In this document: positions 60,916 to 64,000 of the stretch, piece by piece | How the letters are laid out: the number at the start of each line of letters is the position of its first letter | Numbering within the stretch: position 1 is the stretch's first letter | Source: Lysinibacillus boronitolerans JCM 21713 = 10a = NBRC 103108 | GTDB lineage: Bacteria > Bacillota > Bacilli > Bacillales_A > Planococcaceae | Assembly: GCF_000772935.1 (NCBI RefSeq) | Contig: NZ_JPVR01000073.1 | Location: 1 to 64,000 of the forward strand | Reading direction: 5' to 3' | DNA: 64,000 bases | Notes under the pieces: generated by a model | What the model saw: only the letters and a program-made list of their open reading frames with translations | What the model was told of the DNA's origin: nothing | Databases searched by the model: none | Made by a program: the position numbers and the translations under genes

Positions 60916-62769
60916 GTGAGTATGCAAATTAACCCTTCTGTTCCAGCAACGATTCCAAAATTTGTAGATGAACTTCCAAAGCCAATGATCGCCAAACCAA
61001 AATACAGCAGAGGGCAACAGAAGAATGATTATTACGAATTGGTCATGATGGAAGGCCAGCATCGTTTTCATAAGCATTTTCCAAACACATTAATTTGGGG
61101 CTACAATGGGCTTTACCCAGGACCAACCATCGAAGCTTCTAAAGATAAAACGATTTATGTGAAATATAAAAACCAGCTGCCCTTACAGCACTTTTTGCCA
61201 GTAGATTTTACACTTCATGCTGCCAACGATTCACAAGAAGTAAGAACAGTTACTCACTTACATGGTGCCAATGTGGATTGGCAGAGTGATGGACATCCTG
61301 AAGCATGGTACACAAGAGACTATCGGCATACTGGTCCAAAATTTAATAAGGAAATACATGAATATACGAACCATCAGCCAGGCACTACCATGTGGTATCA
61401 TGACCATGCCATGGCTTTAACACGTTTAAATGTATATGCAGGATTAGCAGGCTTTTATTTACTCAGGGATGCCCTTGAGGAACGCTCTAACTTACCATGT
61501 GGCGACTATGAATATCCGATTTTAATACAAGATAAATCATTTAATGAGGATGGCTCATTGTTTTATCCTGATGAACCCCCCTTTCCCGTGCCCGTTCACC
61601 CCTCTATCACACCAGGCTTTGTTGGCAATACGATAGTGGTTAACGGAAAACTATGGCCTTTTTTAGATGTAGAGCCACGTAAATATAGATTTCGTTTTCT
61701 AAATGGCTCTAATCGACGTGGCTATGTCATCAGTCTGTCAAATGATCAGCCAATGTTTCAAATTGGTACAGATGGCGGTTTCTTACCAGCCCCACAACTT
61801 ATTCAATCTGTCGAGTTGCTACCAGCTGAACGTACGGATGTCATTATCGATTTTTCAAGCTGTGCTGGACAGGAAATTACCTTACTTAATACTGATACCG
61901 ATTTTAGTGATGAACATACAAACGTGATTATGCAGTTTCGAGTAACTGTGCCTTTGAAATGTGAAGATACAAGTGAAATTCCAGAAAGACTTGCCGTTTC
62001 TATGGATCTACATCCACACCATGCACATATTGAAAGACAACTACCATTGACGGCGACTACCGATGAGTTTGGGCGACCTATGTTGCTATTAAATGATCGT
62101 ATGTACCATGATCCGGCAACGGAAAAACCTTCTTTAGATAGTGTGGAAATTTGGAACTTTATTAATGCGACACCCTTTATCCATCCTATTCACCTGCATC
62201 TCATTCAATTTAAAATTCTGGAACGAAGGCCGTTTGATTTAGAGATCTATCAAAATGAAGGCATCGTTCAATTTACAGGGCCGCCTGAAGAACCAAGAGA
62301 CTATGAGCGAGGTTGGAAGGATACGGTGAAGGCTGACGCTGGAAAGGTGACGAAAATTATTATGCATTGGAAAGATCATATCGGGAATTATATGTGGCAT
62401 TGTCATTTCCTAGAGCATGAGGATCATGATATGATGCGACCCATTCTCGTTATGAAAGACGTCCATGCTGTCCAGCAGCCGCATGTAGCAGTAGAACATC
62501 CAGCAACACATCAAGAAGCAACAGCTCCAACAAATCCTACGAGCACGACAAGTACTACCCATCATAGCGAATCTTCAGCACCACTATTAAATGCGGTAGA
62601 ACACTCATCACATGAGGAAGAAAGGGTAGACTCACCTACTGAAGAGGAATCCATTACTTTTCATATAGGAGATAATACACAACATATGCCAACACTACTG
62701 TTTCCAGCCCTTCCTTCCAATACTAATACCAGCAGAAATAGGCCTCAGCGTAGAACCCGAAGATTTTAG
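60916..62769 (+). CDS. CotA-like multicopper oxidase (laccase) with C-terminal tail
   Basis: 617-aa bilirubin oxidase/CotA-type laccase; oxidises phenolic substrates and reduces oxygen to water. All copper motifs are present: THLHGAN (about 115), WYHDHA (about 160), HPIHLHL (about 424) and HCHFLEHEDHDM (about 495, T1 His-Cys-His with axial Met). No signal peptide, as for spore-coat CotA. Unlike CotA (~513 aa), it has an extra ~95-residue tail, rich in Thr, Ser, His and Glu and ending in Arg-rich RNRPQRRTRRF. GTG 60916 is used (AAGGGA upstream); ATG 60922 is possible. Confidence 0.93.
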   Translation: MSMQINPSVPATIPKFVDELPKPMIAKPKYSRGQQKNDYYELVMMEGQHRFHKHFPNTLIWGYNGLYPGPTIEASKDKTIYVKYKNQLPLQHFLPVDFTLHAANDSQEVRTVTHLHGANVDWQSDGHPEAWYTRDYRHTGPKFNKEIHEYTNHQPGTTMWYHDHAMALTRLNVYAGLAGFYLLRDALEERSNLPCGDYEYPILIQDKSFNEDGSLFYPDEPPFPVPVHPSITPGFVGNTIVVNGKLWPFLDVEPRKYRFRFLNGSNRRGYVISLSNDQPMFQIGTDGGFLPAPQLIQSVELLPAERTDVIIDFSSCAGQEITLLNTDTDFSDEHTNVIMQFRVTVPLKCEDTSEIPERLAVSMDLHPHHAHIERQLPLTATTDEFGRPMLLLNDRMYHDPATEKPSLDSVEIWNFINATPFIHPIHLHLIQFKILERRPFDLEIYQNEGIVQFTGPPEEPRDYERGWKDTVKADAGKVTKIIMHWKDHIGNYMWHCHFLEHEDHDMMRPILVMKDVHAVQQPHVAVEHPATHQEATAPTNPTSTTSTTHHSESSAPLLNAVEHSSHEEERVDSPTEEESITFHIGDNTQHMPTLLFPALPSNTNTSRNRPQRRTRRF

Positions 62770-62785
62770 CTAAGTATTGCTATAC

Positions 62786-62819
62786 AAAGAAAACTACCAA
62801 TGAAAAGGTGGTTTTCTTT
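62786..62819. terminator. Bidirectional terminator between laccase and MFS genes
   Basis: AAAGAAAACTACC / GGTGGTTTTCTTT with one mismatch position allowed as G-T, between convergent genes. Confidence 0.8.
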
Positions 62820-62830
62820 GTTCTAGCAAT

Positions 62831-64000
62831 TTATTTAGCCTCCAATCGCCATATTTTTTTCGTTACGAAGGCTAATAATAATACACACATAGATATCATA
62901 AGGACTGGTATATAGATGTTGCCTTGAAAGAACTCAAATAACAACCCATACCCCATTTGCCCAAGTGGTGCCATACACTGTGATACTGCCATCATAATCG
63001 CCATGACCTTCCCTAATTGTTCATTGGGTGTTTCTTTTTGGACAAGGGTCATTACGTAAATGGAGATGATCGTCATCATCATCGCAATGATAAGAGCACA
63101 GCCAATAAATAAGCTATACGAGGGATAATAGCCAATTTGAAGTGCGCGAGGGAGCACAGCCATAGCCATGGGAATTACCAAAAATGCTGACACCAATACC
63201 CAAATATAGAGGGTGTGAATATGCAGCTTTTTTGCAAAGTAACCCATTGTTAACGCGCCTAAAATCGTCGCAAAATCAATAATGCCCATGCCTATTCCAT
63301 ACAATGTATCACTACTTTTCATCGTGACACGAAGAATAATAGGCACACCGACGATAAAAAGTGGGGTCAATAGTAGATTCAATAAAGCAGCTAGTAGCGT
63401 GCATTTTAAAATAAATGTTTGCTTTACCACATAAGTAAAACCCTCTTTCATGTCTTTCATTAAAGTCGGTACAAAATGACCATCGTAGCTACGATTCACA
63501 TATGGAATTGTCATAAACATTTCTACAATAGCTGTAAAGAAAAATAATAAACCACTTACTATGACGAGAAGCTTGAGGCCAAGCATTCCATATAAAATCC
63601 CCCCTAGCACAGGTGCTGTCACCCCTGCTAATGCCTGAACCCCATTGACGATTCCATTAGCCTGCTCAAGCTTTTGTTCGCTGACTAATAGTGGAATACT
63701 AGCCATTACAGCTGGCGTGTACATTGCACTAATGAATGAAAGTAGCACCATAACCAAGCCAGTCCACAGTACAGAATGATTATCTGTTAGTAATACAATA
63801 AAAAAAATCAATACAATCCCGCTACTGACAAAATCAAATAGGACCATTAAATTTCGTCGATTAAAACGATCTGCTAGAGCACCACCAAATGGTGTAAGTA
63901 AAACAGGTAGGCTTGAAATAGCAAAAAGCACAGCAAAAAGGTCTGCCCGTCCTGTTATATCTAAAACAAAAAGTGAAAGAGCAAATCTTAAAAGCGCAGA
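62831..64000 (-). CDS. MFS exporter, 5' end beyond the window
   Basis: Major facilitator transporter; the frame is open to the window edge at 64000, so at least 389 residues are present and the first helix is missing or partial. Features: the MFS motif A region GGALADRFNRRNLMV between helices 2 and 3, about eleven hydrophobic segments, and the Pro/Gly-rich GVTAPVLGGILYG. It resembles the TMR/MdfA-like drug or macrolide efflux group (MFS_3), but substrate cannot be told. Convergent with the laccase gene. Confidence 0.85.
   Translation of the reverse strand, partial: SALLRFALSLFVLDITGRADLFAVLFAISSLPVLLTPFGGALADRFNRRNLMVLFDFVSSGIVLIFFIVLLTDNHSVLWTGLVMVLLSFISAMYTPAVMASIPLLVSEQKLEQANGIVNGVQALAGVTAPVLGGILYGMLGLKLLVIVSGLLFFFTAIVEMFMTIPYVNRSYDGHFVPTLMKDMKEGFTYVVKQTFILKCTLLAALLNLLLTPLFIVGVPIILRVTMKSSDTLYGIGMGIIDFATILGALTMGYFAKKLHIHTLYIWVLVSAFLVIPMAMAVLPRALQIGYYPSYSLFIGCALIIAMMMTIISIYVMTLVQKETPNEQLGKVMAIMMAVSQCMAPLGQMGYGLLFEFFQGNIYIPVLMISMCVLLLAFVTKKIWRLEAK

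Overview
The window is low-GC chromosomal DNA of a Gram-positive endospore former, most likely Lysinibacillus or a close relative (inference). It holds the Bacillus-type chromosomal blocks recU-ponA / ypoC-nth-dnaD-asnS-aspB-ypmB and gpsB-rnpB-ypsC, plus mrfAB, dynA, a CotA-type laccase and DUF4183 proteins. Ribosome-binding sites are strong (AGGAGG type), GTG and TTG starts are frequent, and most genes lie on the minus strand.

Left part (1-17.7 kb): a 21-bp tandem repeat, a sulfurtransferase (sseA-like), the double dynamin dynA and two tandem DUF4183 genes. Next is one 11-gene minus-strand operon (17616 to 5614): dipeptide/oligopeptide ABC transporter (two ATPases, binding lipoprotein, two permeases), an IclR regulator, a very large M14-type metallopeptidase, pyroglutamyl peptidase (pcp) and the 5-oxoprolinase pxpB-pxpC-pxpA. 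It reads as a complete route from an imported pyroglutamyl peptide to glutamate.

17.7-25.3 kb: a 29-aa membrane peptide gene that is not a conventional annotation, with a clean sigma-A promoter and a Fur-like box over its start site; a stand-alone cheX; a ba3-type cytochrome oxidase operon (subunits IIa, II, I) with a perfect TGTGA-N6-TCACA Fnr-type box at -41.5 from a predicted start site. The oxidase 3' end, its terminator and the 3' end of a carboxypeptidase Taq gene are duplicated around about 0.9 kb of foreign-looking DNA, as expected from a single-crossover integration. An AraC regulator with a DUF1835-like partner follows.

25.5-39.3 kb: an ethanolamine-utilisation microcompartment operon, read leftwards as eutW-eutV-[antitermination leader]-eutH-eutS-eutP-eutA-eutB-eutC-eutL-eutE-eutM-pduL-pduL-eutN-BMC shell protein-mdh. 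It has two PduL enzymes in place of EutD, no eutG, eutT or eutQ, and ends in a malate dehydrogenase. EutC, EutE and the longer PduL carry look-alike amphipathic tails that could target them to the shell lumen.

39.5-64 kb: DNA repair, cell-division and cell-wall housekeeping (ypvA helicase, ypsC methyltransferase, RNase P RNA, gpsB, mrfB-mrfA, yppE, recU-ponA, ypoC-nth-dnaD, asnS, aspB, ypmB), interrupted by two cyclic-di-GMP genes (PAS-GGDEF-EAL and TPR-GGDEF). The right end has a CotA-like laccase with an unusual His-rich, basic tail and an MFS exporter cut by the window edge. No tRNA, CRISPR array, prophage or recognisable insertion sequence was seen.
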